64,000 nt of DNA, from NCBI RefSeq assembly GCF_019457885.1, contig NZ_JAHZST010000013.1, forward strand, positions 1-64,000. Direction: 5' to 3'. The notes under the pieces were generated by a model, which ran no database searches, was not told where the DNA came from, and saw only the letters and a list, made by a program, of their open reading frames with translations. This DNA comes from Shewanella nanhaiensis (GTDB taxonomy: Bacteria > Pseudomonadota > Gammaproteobacteria > Enterobacterales > Shewanellaceae). A program made the translations under genes and the position numbers. This document shows, piece after piece, positions 8,467 through 17,210 of this stretch; position 1 is the stretch's first letter; every line of letters starts with the position of its first letter.

Positions 8467-8823
8467 TTAAGGTTTGTGAATTTTTCGCTCTTTCGCTGCG
8501 GCTTCTTTGGCTTCTCTAAGGTACTTATCCTGACGTGACTCACGTTCATGAAACTGTTTCTGCGCTTTCTCTCTCTGCTCAGCTTCCCAATCCCCAGACT
8601 CCTGCCGCTTTAAAATCTTCTTCTCCCGCGCTTGGGTATCACGAGCAGCCTCTTTCGCCTTCTGTAGCTGCTCTGACTCAAGAGCTTGTGAAAGCTTATC
8701 CGCCGCATCGGCTTTTTCACTTAAGCTCAATTTATCTTTAGCCAGCAACGTACTGGAAAAAAACAAAGTTGTGAGTATTAATACTGGGAATAACTTAAGC
8801 CAATTATTGATCGAAAACTCCAT
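8467..8823 (-). CDS. small exported coiled-coil protein
   Basis: Hypothetical protein of 118 residues. The N-terminus is a Sec signal peptide (LILTTLFFSSTLLA-KD), so the product is probably periplasmic. The mature part is almost entirely charged and helical with Lys/Glu/Gln/Arg heptads (ALESEQLQKAKEAARDTQ), predicting a coiled coil and a basic C-terminus. There is no cysteine in the mature part and no recognised domain. It is divergent from the large GGDEF-EAL gene across a 316-bp region. Function unknown. Confidence 0.72.
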   Translation of the reverse strand: MEFSINNWLKLFPVLILTTLFFSSTLLAKDKLSLSEKADAADKLSQALESEQLQKAKEAARDTQAREKKILKRQESGDWEAEQREKAQKQFHERESRQDKYLREAKEAAAKERKIHKP

Positions 8824-9139
8824 CTTTCTCTCCTAAATAGTAATATAATCTTAAACTTAGTTAACTCTATACATAAAACGAAATTTGAATAAGTTTCCCC
8901 GAAACGGTTCAAAAAGATGTATAAAGAGAGTGTTTTACCCATAAACCATAGATGATTAATCTGCTTTTTATCGATAATGCAGATGCAAAACAGGTATTCC
9001 CATTTGTTATACAGAACAAATCAGGTTACTTTTAACACTAAATCAATCTTATTCTAATAAATACGTTGCATGCATCACTGAATTTTGGCCTAAATTTCCA
9101 AATAATAGGAAATAGGACTTGTGACTAGGAAGCATTAAA
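8824..9139. other. 316-bp divergent intergenic region
   Basis: This AT-rich region lies between the coiled-coil gene (minus) and the GGDEF-EAL gene (plus) and must hold both promoters. Visible structure is limited to GTTTC-CCC-GAAAC (8893-8905) and ATTTCC...GGAAAT (9094-9113), the latter ending 26 nt before the plus-strand ATG. I could not assign clear -35/-10 pairs. Confidence 0.4.
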
Positions 9140-11251
9140 ATGACATCGTGGTCCACTTTATTGTCTAAGCTTACTTCGAGTAAGCCAAGCTTAATTTACC
9201 AACTTAATCTTTGGCAGCAAGAAGATTCACCTCCATTAGCCTTAATTCAAGATCATCAATTTATCGGTGCTAATTCGGCCGCGCTATCCTATTTTCAAAC
9301 TCAATCAGATGGCTTTATTCAAGCTAGCCCGTACGACTTCTCGCCTCGCATTCAATCATCAGGGCGAAGCAGCGTAGAGTATACTCGACAGATGATAGAG
9401 CAAGCGTCTAAAGGCGATATCACAGAGTTCAACTGGCACTACATTAGTCGACAAGGAACAGACCTTCCCACTAAGGTAACTCTATTTCCATTTAAGCTCG
9501 ATAAGCTTAATGTGCTCATTGCACAATTTGAATCGAAAAATCGACGTAGCCGAACCAGAGTCAAAGCCAGCAACGGCTTAGATACGCTACCAAAAGAGTT
9601 GATGTCACTGATTTTAGAAGATAATGCGGAAGCTGTGTATATCACAGATAGTGCTCACTCTATCCTTGCGGTAAATAAAGCCATGTGTCGTATCTGTGGC
9701 TATAGTAGCGAGCAGTTGATCGGTAGCAAAACAGATCTTATCAATATCGATGATCACCCACTGAACGTAACAGCCGAGTATAACAAAGCCATTGAGGAGC
9801 GTGGTAATTGGCAAGGAGAGGTGTGGAAGCTCAGATCTGATGGCTCGCAGTTCCCAGCTTGGAAAAGCTGCCGTAAGCTCACGGTTGAAAATCAGGTCTA
9901 TTTTGTCACCATCTTTAGTGATATCAGCTCTAAAAAGCAGTTGGAGAGTAAACTCACCGAACAAGCTATGTTCGACTCCCTCACAGGGCTACCTAATCGA
10001 TTCCATCTCAAAAAGCTGCTAAATCAAGCGATAAAACAGACAAAAATGAGTCCCGATACACTTGGGGCTGTGATGTTTCTCGATCTCAATGGCTTTAAAA
10101 ACATTAACGACTGTTTTGGCCATGCTACCGGTGACAAGGTACTGCAATTGGTATCGGCTCGATTAGAAGCCAGTTGTATCGAAAATGCTGAGATTGCCCG
10201 CTTAGGTGGCGATGAGTTCACCTTAGTCGTGCAAAACTGCACAAGCCGCCAGGAGATAGAGGCGCTCTCTAAGCAGATCATGTCTCTATTTGATACTCCG
10301 TTCGAAATAGACGATCAAAAGCTCTATCTGGGCACCAGTATTGGTATTGCGCTGTTTCCAGAGCACAGTAACCACGCAGATAAGCTACTAAGCCTTGCAG
10401 ATACTGCGATGTACAGCGCCAAAAAGAGTCCTAGCCACCTACTCTTTTACGATAAAAAAATGCATCAAGAGGCTGAACAGAAGCTCCACACGCTAAGTGA
10501 ATTGCGCCATGCCCATAACCTAGATCAGTTTAAGCTGGCCTATCAAGTCATCGTCAATCTAGAGTGCAACTCACTCATAGGCGTTGAAGCACTGTTAAGA
10601 TGGCAAAAGCCCGATGGTAAAGTGATTAATGCCAGTGACTTTGTTCCCCTGCTTGAAGAGACAGGCCTACTTATCACTATAGGTCAGTGGGCTATGCAGC
10701 TGGCTTGTGAACAGATGCTAGAGTGGCGAAAGTACTCACCTGATCTGAAAGTCTGCGTCAATATCTCGCCGATGCAGCTTGAACATCATGACTTTGTACA
10801 ACAAGTCACACAGGTACTCCAATCCAGTAAACTACCAGCCGAAGCCTTGGTGCTTGAAATTACCGAGCTTGCCCTATTAAGGCAGCCTGAGACCGTGACA
10901 AAAACCTTACTCGCCCTCAAAGCGCTTGGTGTCAGTATCGCCATTGACGATTTCGGTGCCGGACTCTCATCATTAAGTAAGCTGGGCACCCTTCCCATTG
11001 ACAGCTTAAAGATAGATGCAGGCTTTGCCCAAAGACTCAGTGAGCCGCAAGGTAAAGAACTTTGCCAAGCGATGATACAGTTAGCTCAAGCATTGGATAT
11101 CAGCTTTGTTGTTGAGGGAGTTGAAACCCAGCAGCAAAAAGAGATATTAGAGAAGATGGGCAAAGGTTTTGGCCAAGGTTTCTTCTTCGGACATCCAGAA
11201 GATGCGGCTAAGTTTACTTTAGATAACTTCTCCAGAGACAAAACAGCTTAG
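9140..11251 (+). CDS. PAS-GGDEF-EAL cyclic-di-GMP signalling protein
   Basis: Cytoplasmic bifunctional c-di-GMP protein of 703 residues with no membrane segment. Order: a degenerate N-terminal PAS-like region (about 1-140), a clear PAS domain (about 160-270; DNAEAVYITDSAHSILAVNK), GGDEF (about 275-440) and EAL (about 455-700). The GGDEF motif is intact at residues 356-360. The RxxD inhibitory site upstream is missing (IENA in its place). The EAL domain has EALLRW at 483-488, the EITE, DDFGAG and EGVET motifs, so phosphodiesterase activity is likely. The ATG has AGGAAG 7-12 nt upstream. It has its own promoter region and is followed by a structured intergenic element (11283-11357). The PAS ligand is unknown. 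Confidence 0.94.
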   Translation: MTSWSTLLSKLTSSKPSLIYQLNLWQQEDSPPLALIQDHQFIGANSAALSYFQTQSDGFIQASPYDFSPRIQSSGRSSVEYTRQMIEQASKGDITEFNWHYISRQGTDLPTKVTLFPFKLDKLNVLIAQFESKNRRSRTRVKASNGLDTLPKELMSLILEDNAEAVYITDSAHSILAVNKAMCRICGYSSEQLIGSKTDLINIDDHPLNVTAEYNKAIEERGNWQGEVWKLRSDGSQFPAWKSCRKLTVENQVYFVTIFSDISSKKQLESKLTEQAMFDSLTGLPNRFHLKKLLNQAIKQTKMSPDTLGAVMFLDLNGFKNINDCFGHATGDKVLQLVSARLEASCIENAEIARLGGDEFTLVVQNCTSRQEIEALSKQIMSLFDTPFEIDDQKLYLGTSIGIALFPEHSNHADKLLSLADTAMYSAKKSPSHLLFYDKKMHQEAEQKLHTLSELRHAHNLDQFKLAYQVIVNLECNSLIGVEALLRWQKPDGKVINASDFVPLLEETGLLITIGQWAMQLACEQMLEWRKYSPDLKVCVNISPMQLEHHDFVQQVTQVLQSSKLPAEALVLEITELALLRQPETVTKTLLALKALGVSIAIDDFGAGLSSLSKLGTLPIDSLKIDAGFAQRLSEPQGKELCQAMIQLAQALDISFVVEGVETQQQKEILEKMGKGFGQGFFFGHPEDAAKFTLDNFSRDKTA

Positions 11252-11282
11252 CCCTAAGATAAAGACTGTTTTATTAAAGAGG

Positions 11283-11357
11283 GAAAGCTGTGTCAGTAGC
11301 CACTAATAAATTACTGGTACTGCCTCCCTGCATGGACAGTTAACTAACACAGCTTTC
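11283..11357. repeat. 75-bp branched-hairpin element
   Basis: Outer arms GAAAGCTGTGT (11283-11293) and ACACAGCTTTC (11347-11357) pair perfectly over 11 bp. Inside, 11294-11313 can fold: CAGTA pairs with TACTG (11318-11322), then CCA/TGG, a C-C mismatch and TAAT/ATTA. A short third stem (TCC/GGA near 11325-11336) is possible. No U-tract follows, so it is not a simple terminator. It could be a small repeat element, a structured 3' end or an sRNA. Confidence 0.5.
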
Positions 11358-11383
11358 ACATCACCTGTCATACAGATGATTCC

Positions 11384-11413
11384 TTATATTAGATACTATT
11401 TAATCTAAAATAA
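11384..11413. repeat. 10-bp imperfect inverted repeat
   Basis: TTATATTAGAT pairs with ATCTAAAATAA around an 8-nt loop, with one A-A mismatch. It lies just after the 75-bp element and before the end of tapT. AT-rich and without a T-tail. Confidence 0.4.
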
Positions 11414-11491
11414 GCGTGATCAGAATATTATTTCACTCATAACAGACTGATATACATCACAGTAACGCCAATTGTATAAACCAATCAGACC

Positions 11492-12103
11492 TTACTCGTA
11501 GCGTTTTCTTACCTCTAGAGGCATAGAGCGAATACGCTGCTGAACCATAGCGTCTAAGGCGTTGGTTAACGGGGTGATCTGCAGATCAGGTTCAATGGCT
11601 TTCAGCATCATGGCCGCCGCTTCCAATGTCGATAGACTGTCCGCTCTACTGGCTTTGCGTATCTTATAATTGGATGCCGATGTCAGATCTAGATGCAGCG
11701 CGGGGTAGCTCTGTAACCAAGGATTTAACTGCAGCAGTTTATAGGCTTTTCGCCAGGTACCATCCAGCAGTAGTAGTACAGCTTGATCGGTAAAACTTGT
11801 CTCGGCAACATCAGAGCTCGAATCCGACGGATAAACCAGAAAAATAGGCTTACCACAGCTATCAAGATAGTGACGTAATGCTTGAAAATCTTGCGGCGTT
11901 TCTCCCACATAAACTTGTGTCTCGGGGATCACCAACTCCATCAAGCGTACACTATTTTTAGCATGGCCCACTTCACTAGGATCCTGCAGCACAATCAGCT
12001 CTGTCGATACCTGCATCCGTTCAATACTCGAGCACAGACAAGCGTTTAATGGGTAATGGCATTTAGGGCAAACGGGACGCGCCACAGCACTCTCTTCTAT
12101 CAA
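11492..12103 (-). CDS. tapT: DTW-domain tRNA-uridine aminocarboxypropyltransferase
   Basis: DTW-domain enzyme of 203 residues, homologous by motif to E. coli TapT/YfiP, which adds the acp group from S-adenosylmethionine to uridine 47 of tRNA. An N-terminal zinc-binding motif CPKCHYPLNACLC is at residues 12-24. The signature DGTWRKA is near residue 115, and the preceding LVLQDPSEVGHAKNS matches the family core. It stands alone on the minus strand, with its promoter region carrying copy 2 of the dispersed 16-bp motif. The choice between TapT and other DTW subgroups rests on length and motif only. Confidence 0.88.
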   Translation of the reverse strand: MIEESAVARPVCPKCHYPLNACLCSSIERMQVSTELIVLQDPSEVGHAKNSVRLMELVIPETQVYVGETPQDFQALRHYLDSCGKPIFLVYPSDSSSDVAETSFTDQAVLLLLDGTWRKAYKLLQLNPWLQSYPALHLDLTSASNYKIRKASRADSLSTLEAAAMMLKAIEPDLQITPLTNALDAMVQQRIRSMPLEVRKRYE

Positions 12104-12123
12104 TCATGAATGTCGACAGTTTA

Positions 12124-12139
12124 TACCAATCAATATAAG
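12124..12139. repeat. dispersed 16-bp motif, copy 2
   Basis: TACCAATCAATATAAG lies 20 bp upstream of the tapT start codon. Confidence 0.6.
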
Positions 12140-12159
12140 AAAGTGATATTAACGTGAGC

Positions 12160-12200
12160 AAAAAAATGCCCACTTCCTGTGGTTAGCAGTCAGCGGGCAA
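12160..12200 (-). terminator. candidate terminator after the MFS gene
   Basis: TGCCC (12167-12171) pairs with GGGCA (12195-12199). Read on the minus strand the hairpin is followed by seven T. The stem is short and the loop long, but the position, 45 bp past the MFS stop, fits. Confidence 0.5.
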
Positions 12201-12243
12201 AGGGTGTCTCGTTTAAACTTAAAAGTCGCTCTCTATCTCTAAC

Positions 12244-13446
12244 TTAATGAGCGTACTGCTCTTGATGCCAGTGATCGAAGCGTGACATCGCCATCACAAT
12301 AAGTAAGCCAGAAGTCAAGGCGCCCATCACAACTGCGACCGCATAGGGAGCGGTCAGCTCCGTTTGCTGTACTAGACCGGCGATCAAGGAAGCGCCACTC
12401 ATCTGAATAAAGCCTAATATCGCCGTTGCCGTTCCCGCTCGCTCGCCGAAGGCTGCCAGTGCCATGCTAGTTGCAGGACCCAATAAAAGAGCAAAGCCAA
12501 TACAAAGCAACATCATAGGTAACATAAAGCTAAATGCAGCCGCTAAGCCTTGAGTCGGCCCAACTCCTTGCAATAACACTTGAATAAGCGCTGACGCTAG
12601 CATAGTAACCAGAGCCAGTATTACAGTCGGACGGTTACCTAATCGATTGATCACCATAGGCGCTGCAAAGCAGGCTGCGATATTAACGACCGCATTGAGT
12701 CCAAACAGACCACTAAAGGTCAATTCTGATACGCCCAAATTATCGATAAGCCAAACAGGTGCATATGAAACATAGCTTAAAATTGATGCCATACCAGCCA
12801 TACAACACAGTGCATAGAAAACAAAGTGAGGCTCAACAAGCACTGGCTGATAGCGTGACCAACGATAGAGTGGGCCAGTCGTTACCGTATTGGCAGGACG
12901 AGTTTCAGGAAGGCGATAGCCAATCAAGATCATCATCACAATGGCGTAAAGTGTCATAAATACGAAGGTTGAACGCCAACCAAACTGCAGAGCGAGTAAG
13001 CCACCTAATGTAGGCGCTAATGCCGGAATAACACAGATAACCCCATTGAGATAACTATAGTAACGGGCTCCCTCTTTAGGCGTAAAGCAGTCGCGAACGG
13101 CACTAAACACCACTATCGAGGTGGAGCAAGCAGCCAGCCCCTGTAGTACCCTTGCTATCTGTAACCAGTGGAACTCCATAGCAACAGCAGCCAATATGCT
13201 ACTGGCGATATACAACAACACACCACCCAGTGCGATTGGACGACGACCAAAACGATCCGCTAAGGGACCTATCACTATCTGACCCACACCCATCGCAAAC
13301 AGGAAAAGAACTAAAGTTGACTGCACATCGCTGGCAGACACGGCAAACTCAGTGGCCATAGCAGGCATAGAGGGTAGATAGATATCGATGGCTAAAGGAC
13401 TTAACACCACCATAGACATTAAGATAGGTAACAGATTACGACGCAT
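12244..13446 (-). CDS. Bcr/CflA-type MFS drug efflux transporter
   Basis: Inner-membrane drug/proton antiporter of the major facilitator superfamily, 400 residues with 12 hydrophobic segments. The N-terminus LSPLAIDIYLPSMPAMATEF is characteristic of the Bcr/CflA subgroup, and the loop 2-3 motif GPLADRFGRRPIALGG is the MFS signature A. I use the ATG at 13446, preceded by GAGAG. The in-frame start at 13458 is a TTG. It is divergent from a LysR-family regulator over a 107-bp region, a common arrangement for regulated efflux pumps. The substrate cannot be predicted. Confidence 0.92.
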   Translation of the reverse strand: MRRNLLPILMSMVVLSPLAIDIYLPSMPAMATEFAVSASDVQSTLVLFLFAMGVGQIVIGPLADRFGRRPIALGGVLLYIASSILAAVAMEFHWLQIARVLQGLAACSTSIVVFSAVRDCFTPKEGARYYSYLNGVICVIPALAPTLGGLLALQFGWRSTFVFMTLYAIVMMILIGYRLPETRPANTVTTGPLYRWSRYQPVLVEPHFVFYALCCMAGMASILSYVSYAPVWLIDNLGVSELTFSGLFGLNAVVNIAACFAAPMVINRLGNRPTVILALVTMLASALIQVLLQGVGPTQGLAAAFSFMLPMMLLCIGFALLLGPATSMALAAFGERAGTATAILGFIQMSGASLIAGLVQQTELTAPYAVAVVMGALTSGLLIVMAMSRFDHWHQEQYAH

Positions 13447-13515
13447 GGGTTCTCTCAAGATGGAACAATTTTCAATAGAGAAATTTTAACTGACTCATGT
13501 TATGAACAGAAATGG

Positions 13516-13521
13516 TATAAT
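13516..13521 (+). promoter_or_regulatory. candidate -10 box for the LysR gene
   Basis: TATAAT lies 32 bp before the plus-strand LysR ATG. A TTGACA-like CTGACT (13490-13495) is upstream but at 20-bp spacing, longer than ideal. Confidence 0.4.
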
Positions 13522-13553
13522 TTCAAGAATGAATTTCCTTTTAGGAATATCTA

Positions 13554-14510
13554 ATGAGTTTAGATAATTTATCGAGAATAGATCTTAACCTGCTGGTTAT
13601 TTTGCAGGTGCTACTTGAAGAGCAAAGCGTGACTCGTGCGGCTAGCCGTCTTCATGTGAGTCAATCGGCATTGAGTAAGAGCCTTAATCGTTTGCGCGAA
13701 GCCCTTGGCGATCCTCTGTTTATTCGTACATCCCACGGACTCAAGCCCACCTCACACGCCATGCAGCTCGGCACTAAGTTACCCGATATGCTGCAGGGAC
13801 TCTATCAACTCACACAACCTCCTAGTTTCGTGCCCGCAAGCAGTGATCGTCACTTCTCATTTGCCATGGTAGAGAGTGCCTATGAGACCTTACTCCCCTA
13901 CTTTATCGGGCCTATTCTCAATAATGCTCCTAACCTAAAGCTGGATAGTTATGTGTGGATGGAGCAATCGATACAGTCACTTCAGAGTGGTCAGATAGAT
14001 TTTGGAATATCAGGGCGAGATCTCCATCCCCAATCAGACTTCCAGATAGATCACTTGCCAGATGGTATCGCGCACCAAACCCTGTTTACCGACCATCAGG
14101 TCTGCCTTGTTAGAGAGGAGCACCCTATTCTTGCCGCCGTAGCCGCAAAGCAGTGGGACCTTCAGGTCTATCTTGAGATGTCTCATGTGCAAGTACGTTG
14201 TGAAGGTAACGACTGGTGGGCGCTGGATTATCATCTCGCCGAGCTGGGGCATAGACGCAGATTGAGTACCACAGTGCCTGACTTTTACGGCGCAGCAAGT
14301 GTATGTGCCCATAGCGATCTTATCTTTACACTCCCCTCTAGCTTTGCTCGACATGCCATAAAGCTATATCCACTCATGGAGTTGGCATTGCCGTTTGAGT
14401 TTATTCCACTAGCTTATGTGTTGCTGTGGCATGAGAGAAATGATGAGGAGCCAGGGCACAGATGGGTTAGAGAGACTATTTGTAAGAGTGTGGCCAAGGC
14501 CTTTAACTAA
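13554..14510 (+). CDS. LysR-family transcriptional regulator
   Basis: LysR-type regulator of 318 residues. The winged helix-turn-helix is at about residues 10-65 (VTRAASRLHVSQSALSKSL) and the C-terminal effector-binding domain follows. The start MSLDNLSRIDLNLLV is typical, and AGGA lies 8-11 nt upstream of the ATG. It is divergent from the MFS efflux gene and probably controls it in response to a small molecule; this is inference from arrangement. A 26-bp perfect palindrome starts one base after its stop codon. Confidence 0.93.
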   Translation: MSLDNLSRIDLNLLVILQVLLEEQSVTRAASRLHVSQSALSKSLNRLREALGDPLFIRTSHGLKPTSHAMQLGTKLPDMLQGLYQLTQPPSFVPASSDRHFSFAMVESAYETLLPYFIGPILNNAPNLKLDSYVWMEQSIQSLQSGQIDFGISGRDLHPQSDFQIDHLPDGIAHQTLFTDHQVCLVREEHPILAAVAAKQWDLQVYLEMSHVQVRCEGNDWWALDYHLAELGHRRRLSTTVPDFYGAASVCAHSDLIFTLPSSFARHAIKLYPLMELALPFEFIPLAYVLLWHERNDEEPGHRWVRETICKSVAKAFN

Positions 14511-14536
14511 AGATGAGCCTGATATCAGGCTCATCT
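14511..14536. repeat. 26-bp perfect palindrome between convergent genes
   Basis: AGATGAGCCTGA and TCAGGCTCATCT are perfectly complementary with TA at the centre. It starts directly after the LysR stop and lies 18 bp from the end of the minus-strand chemoreceptor gene. T-tails are poor on both strands, so it may be a weak bidirectional terminator. Confidence 0.65.
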
Positions 14537-14554
14537 AATACTACTTTTACTACT

Positions 14555-16426
14555 TTATAGAATAAAAGTGGCGACCTTAGCGTTTAAATCATTGGCTCTT
14601 TGCTTAAGCTGTTGAGCATGCTCCAATGTATCCATGGCCGAACCAGTAATATCATCGGTGACATCTTTAATCGCTATGGTATTTTGGGTGATCTCAGCGG
14701 TCACCTGAGTCTGCTCCTCTGCCGCTGTCGCTATCTGTCCCGCCATATCAGAGATAAGTGACACAGCTTGAGTTATCTCCTCTAATGCCAGTGCTGCCTC
14801 ATCGGCATCATTCACACTATTACCCGCCAACTCCTGACTGGTTTGCATCAGCTGTACCGCTCGTGCCGTCATCTGCTGCAGGGTATCTATGGTAGCGTGG
14901 ATCTCTTGGGTTGAATCTTGAGTTCGACGAGACAATACACGTACCTCATCAGCTACCACAGCAAATCCGCGCCCCTGCTCTCCCGCTCTGGCAGCTTCAA
15001 TCGCAGCATTGAGTGCTAACAGGTTAGTCTGCTCTGCTATCCCTTGAATCGTCGACAAGATCCCTGAGATTGACTGGGCATGTTGACTAAGATCACCAAT
15101 TACTTCCGTTGCTAGAGTCACTTCGCTGGCCAGAGAGTTAATCGAGTGACGTGTCTGATCAACCTGATTCTTTCCCTGCTCACTGCTCGATGAGGATTGC
15201 TGAGCAGCCGTGGCTGTATTTTCGGCATTTGATGCAATCTCCTGCGTGGCACTGGCCATCTCTGTCACCGCGGTGGCAACCATGGCCACCTCCTGCTGCT
15301 GTCTCTGCAACTCCTGTACAGCAGCCTGATTCGTGTTTAGGCTTCGCTCAGCATCGAGATCCAGCTCAGTTGCCAACTGACGAATATGAGTGATAAGTTC
15401 ATGTTGGCTACCTACGAAGCGGTTAAAACTCTCAGCAAGTACGCCCACTTCATCTCGACTTTCTACCTCGATTCTCTGGGTCAAATCGCCATTACCATCG
15501 GCAATTTTAGCCAGCGCCTGTGACACTTTGGAGAGTGGCCCCAGCAAGATATTCACCAACGCAGAGATAGCTAATACACTGGCAATTAAGATAATAAGAG
15601 ACAGGCCTAACTGCTTAATCAAGAGTGAAGATAACGGCGCTTCAAGTGTCTGCTTATCCAACACCAATACCAGTTCCCAATCGGTATCAGGAATAGTCAC
15701 GCCCCAGAGTAACTTTTCGCGGCTTTCACTTTCAAAGTAAGCTGGCGTGAAAGCATTGCTTGATTGACTCATCGCTGGCAATCCATGTGATAGTTCATTA
15801 TCAATCTCATAAGCTGGGCGCATCGCTTTACCCGTATCTTTATAAGCGATAACGGTACCATCTTTGTGCATTAGCACAGCATAGCCATCAGCTGGGAGCG
15901 CCATGCGCTCAATATCATCGACAATGCCCGCGATCGGCAGATCTCCACCTACAACACCACCTGTGGTTGACTGTGCCAGCGTCACAACCTGAATATTATA
16001 AGCGACATCAACATAAGGCTTAGTCACAATTAAGCCACCTTGATTCATCGCTTCCCGGTACCAACCACGGCTGCGAGGGTCATAACCATCACGGTTAATC
16101 GATGGATCTGAGTCATACATCACGCCATCGTTTGAACCAAAATAGGTCAGCTCAAACTCTCCCGATACCTGTGCCTGCTTTAAAGGGTTAAGCGGGTTAT
16201 ACAGAGATTGCGAGCCTAAGGCTTTGATTATGTTTTCACGAACAGCAAACCACTGTTGAATATTATGGGCTTGTTGACTCCCCAGCCTCTGAACCTGCTC
16301 TAGACTGCTCTGCTGTAGTTGCTCCTTCTGGCTCAAATAGCTTTGCCAAGAGAGCAAAACGATCACTAGCGAGAGTGCGATAACGACAGAAAACAAGATT
16401 TTTTTCTTAAGCGAGTGAGATTTCAT
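14555..16426 (-). CDS. methyl-accepting chemotaxis protein with a dCache-type sensor
   Basis: Inner-membrane chemoreceptor of 623 residues. Order: TM1 (about 9-28), a periplasmic double-Cache-like ligand domain (about 35-270; FGSNDGVMYDSDP and YDPRSRGWYREAM are the typical motifs), TM2 (about 272-295), HAMP, and the methyl-accepting coiled coil. The invariant signalling tip EQTNLLALNAAIEAARAGE is present (around residue 470). There is no C-terminal CheR-binding pentapeptide. The sensor type often binds amino acids or organic acids, but the ligand is not predictable. It is a single gene, convergent with LysR, with copy 3 of the dispersed motif upstream. Confidence 0.94.
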   Translation of the reverse strand: MKSHSLKKKILFSVVIALSLVIVLLSWQSYLSQKEQLQQSSLEQVQRLGSQQAHNIQQWFAVRENIIKALGSQSLYNPLNPLKQAQVSGEFELTYFGSNDGVMYDSDPSINRDGYDPRSRGWYREAMNQGGLIVTKPYVDVAYNIQVVTLAQSTTGGVVGGDLPIAGIVDDIERMALPADGYAVLMHKDGTVIAYKDTGKAMRPAYEIDNELSHGLPAMSQSSNAFTPAYFESESREKLLWGVTIPDTDWELVLVLDKQTLEAPLSSLLIKQLGLSLIILIASVLAISALVNILLGPLSKVSQALAKIADGNGDLTQRIEVESRDEVGVLAESFNRFVGSQHELITHIRQLATELDLDAERSLNTNQAAVQELQRQQQEVAMVATAVTEMASATQEIASNAENTATAAQQSSSSSEQGKNQVDQTRHSINSLASEVTLATEVIGDLSQHAQSISGILSTIQGIAEQTNLLALNAAIEAARAGEQGRGFAVVADEVRVLSRRTQDSTQEIHATIDTLQQMTARAVQLMQTSQELAGNSVNDADEAALALEEITQAVSLISDMAGQIATAAEEQTQVTAEITQNTIAIKDVTDDITGSAMDTLEHAQQLKQRANDLNAKVATFIL

Positions 16427-16772
16427 AATTTATCTGCAGATAAGTGAGATTAACGAACGGACATGGAGCGACTACCAATCAATATAAGCCCCATAACGCT
16501 AAATTAGCTTTTACGGCGAAGCCGTATAATATGATCCCATAAACCCATTCGAGAAAGTAGCATTCTGACTAAAATCAGTCTTTAGACAGAAGGATATGCT
16601 GCTTAGTTAAGCGAGACGCACAAGTTTCACACGAAATAGAGACTAAAAAAGACAATAAAAGACTGAACCTTTCCTGAATAGAAACAGAAAATCGATTAGG
16701 TTAACTGAAATTAACGTGATCTTAGATTAAAATTTATGCAAACTAGGGATCAGTTAATTTTTTGGAGCTCTT
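16427..16772. other. 346-bp divergent intergenic region
   Basis: This holds copy 3 of the dispersed motif (16473-16488) and a hairpin TCTGACTAAA...TTTAGACAGA (16564-16590, one mismatch, 7-nt loop). The remainder is AT-rich promoter DNA for the chemoreceptor (minus) and the small membrane protein (plus). No gene is visible. Confidence 0.4.
16473..16488. repeat. dispersed 16-bp motif, copy 3
   Basis: TACCAATCAATATAAG lies 46 bp upstream of the chemoreceptor start codon. Confidence 0.6.
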
Positions 16773-17135
16773 ATGATCTATAGCCAATTTCAGCAATCAC
16801 CTTTCCAGACTAGATTCTCCGGTGCCAGAGGCTGGATGGCGTTTGCCATTGGACTCGCTGTTATTACACTGACCTTAATCGCGCTTCCTTTCGTACTGTT
16901 AATCGGCGCCATCAGCTTTATTTTACTTAGCCTATTTGGCCGTATCTTTATGAAGAGGCAGCTTGCTCGCTTCCGTCAACAACAGTCCCAAGCGGGTCAA
17001 GCAAAGCAAGAGAGTGGTTTCTACCAATCTGATAATGCTCAAGAGCAGAGTCCCTTTCAAGAGGCGAGGTTTGGCACTGAGCGCCAACAAGCTAAGCCCC
17101 ATCAAGGGCGCACATTTGAACACGATCCTAGTTAA
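16773..17135 (+). CDS. small membrane protein, hypothetical
   Basis: Protein of 120 residues with one long hydrophobic hairpin (about residues 23-55; AFAIGLAVITLTLIALPFVL and a second apolar stretch), then a polar, Gln-rich and probably disordered tail (FRQQQSQAGQAKQESGF). It is likely an inner-membrane protein with a cytoplasmic tail. GGAG lies 6-9 nt before the ATG. A rho-independent terminator follows, so it is monocistronic. Function unknown. Confidence 0.75.
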   Translation: MIYSQFQQSPFQTRFSGARGWMAFAIGLAVITLTLIALPFVLLIGAISFILLSLFGRIFMKRQLARFRQQQSQAGQAKQESGFYQSDNAQEQSPFQEARFGTERQQAKPHQGRTFEHDPS

Positions 17136-17162
17136 TATTTAGATATATCTATGGATAACACT

Positions 17163-17190
17163 AAAACGCTTGCCTTGGCAGGCGTTTTTC
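17163..17190 (+). terminator. rho-independent terminator
   Basis: AAAACGCTTGCC pairs with GGCAGGCGTTTT (one G-T pair) and is followed by T-rich DNA, 27 bp after the small membrane protein gene. Confidence 0.8.
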
Positions 17191-17210
17191 GTTTTACCAA
17201 ACCTATTGTG

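Noticed and set aside
14034..14354. 106-residue minus-strand frame
   Set aside because: It is antisense to a full-length LysR gene with intact motifs.
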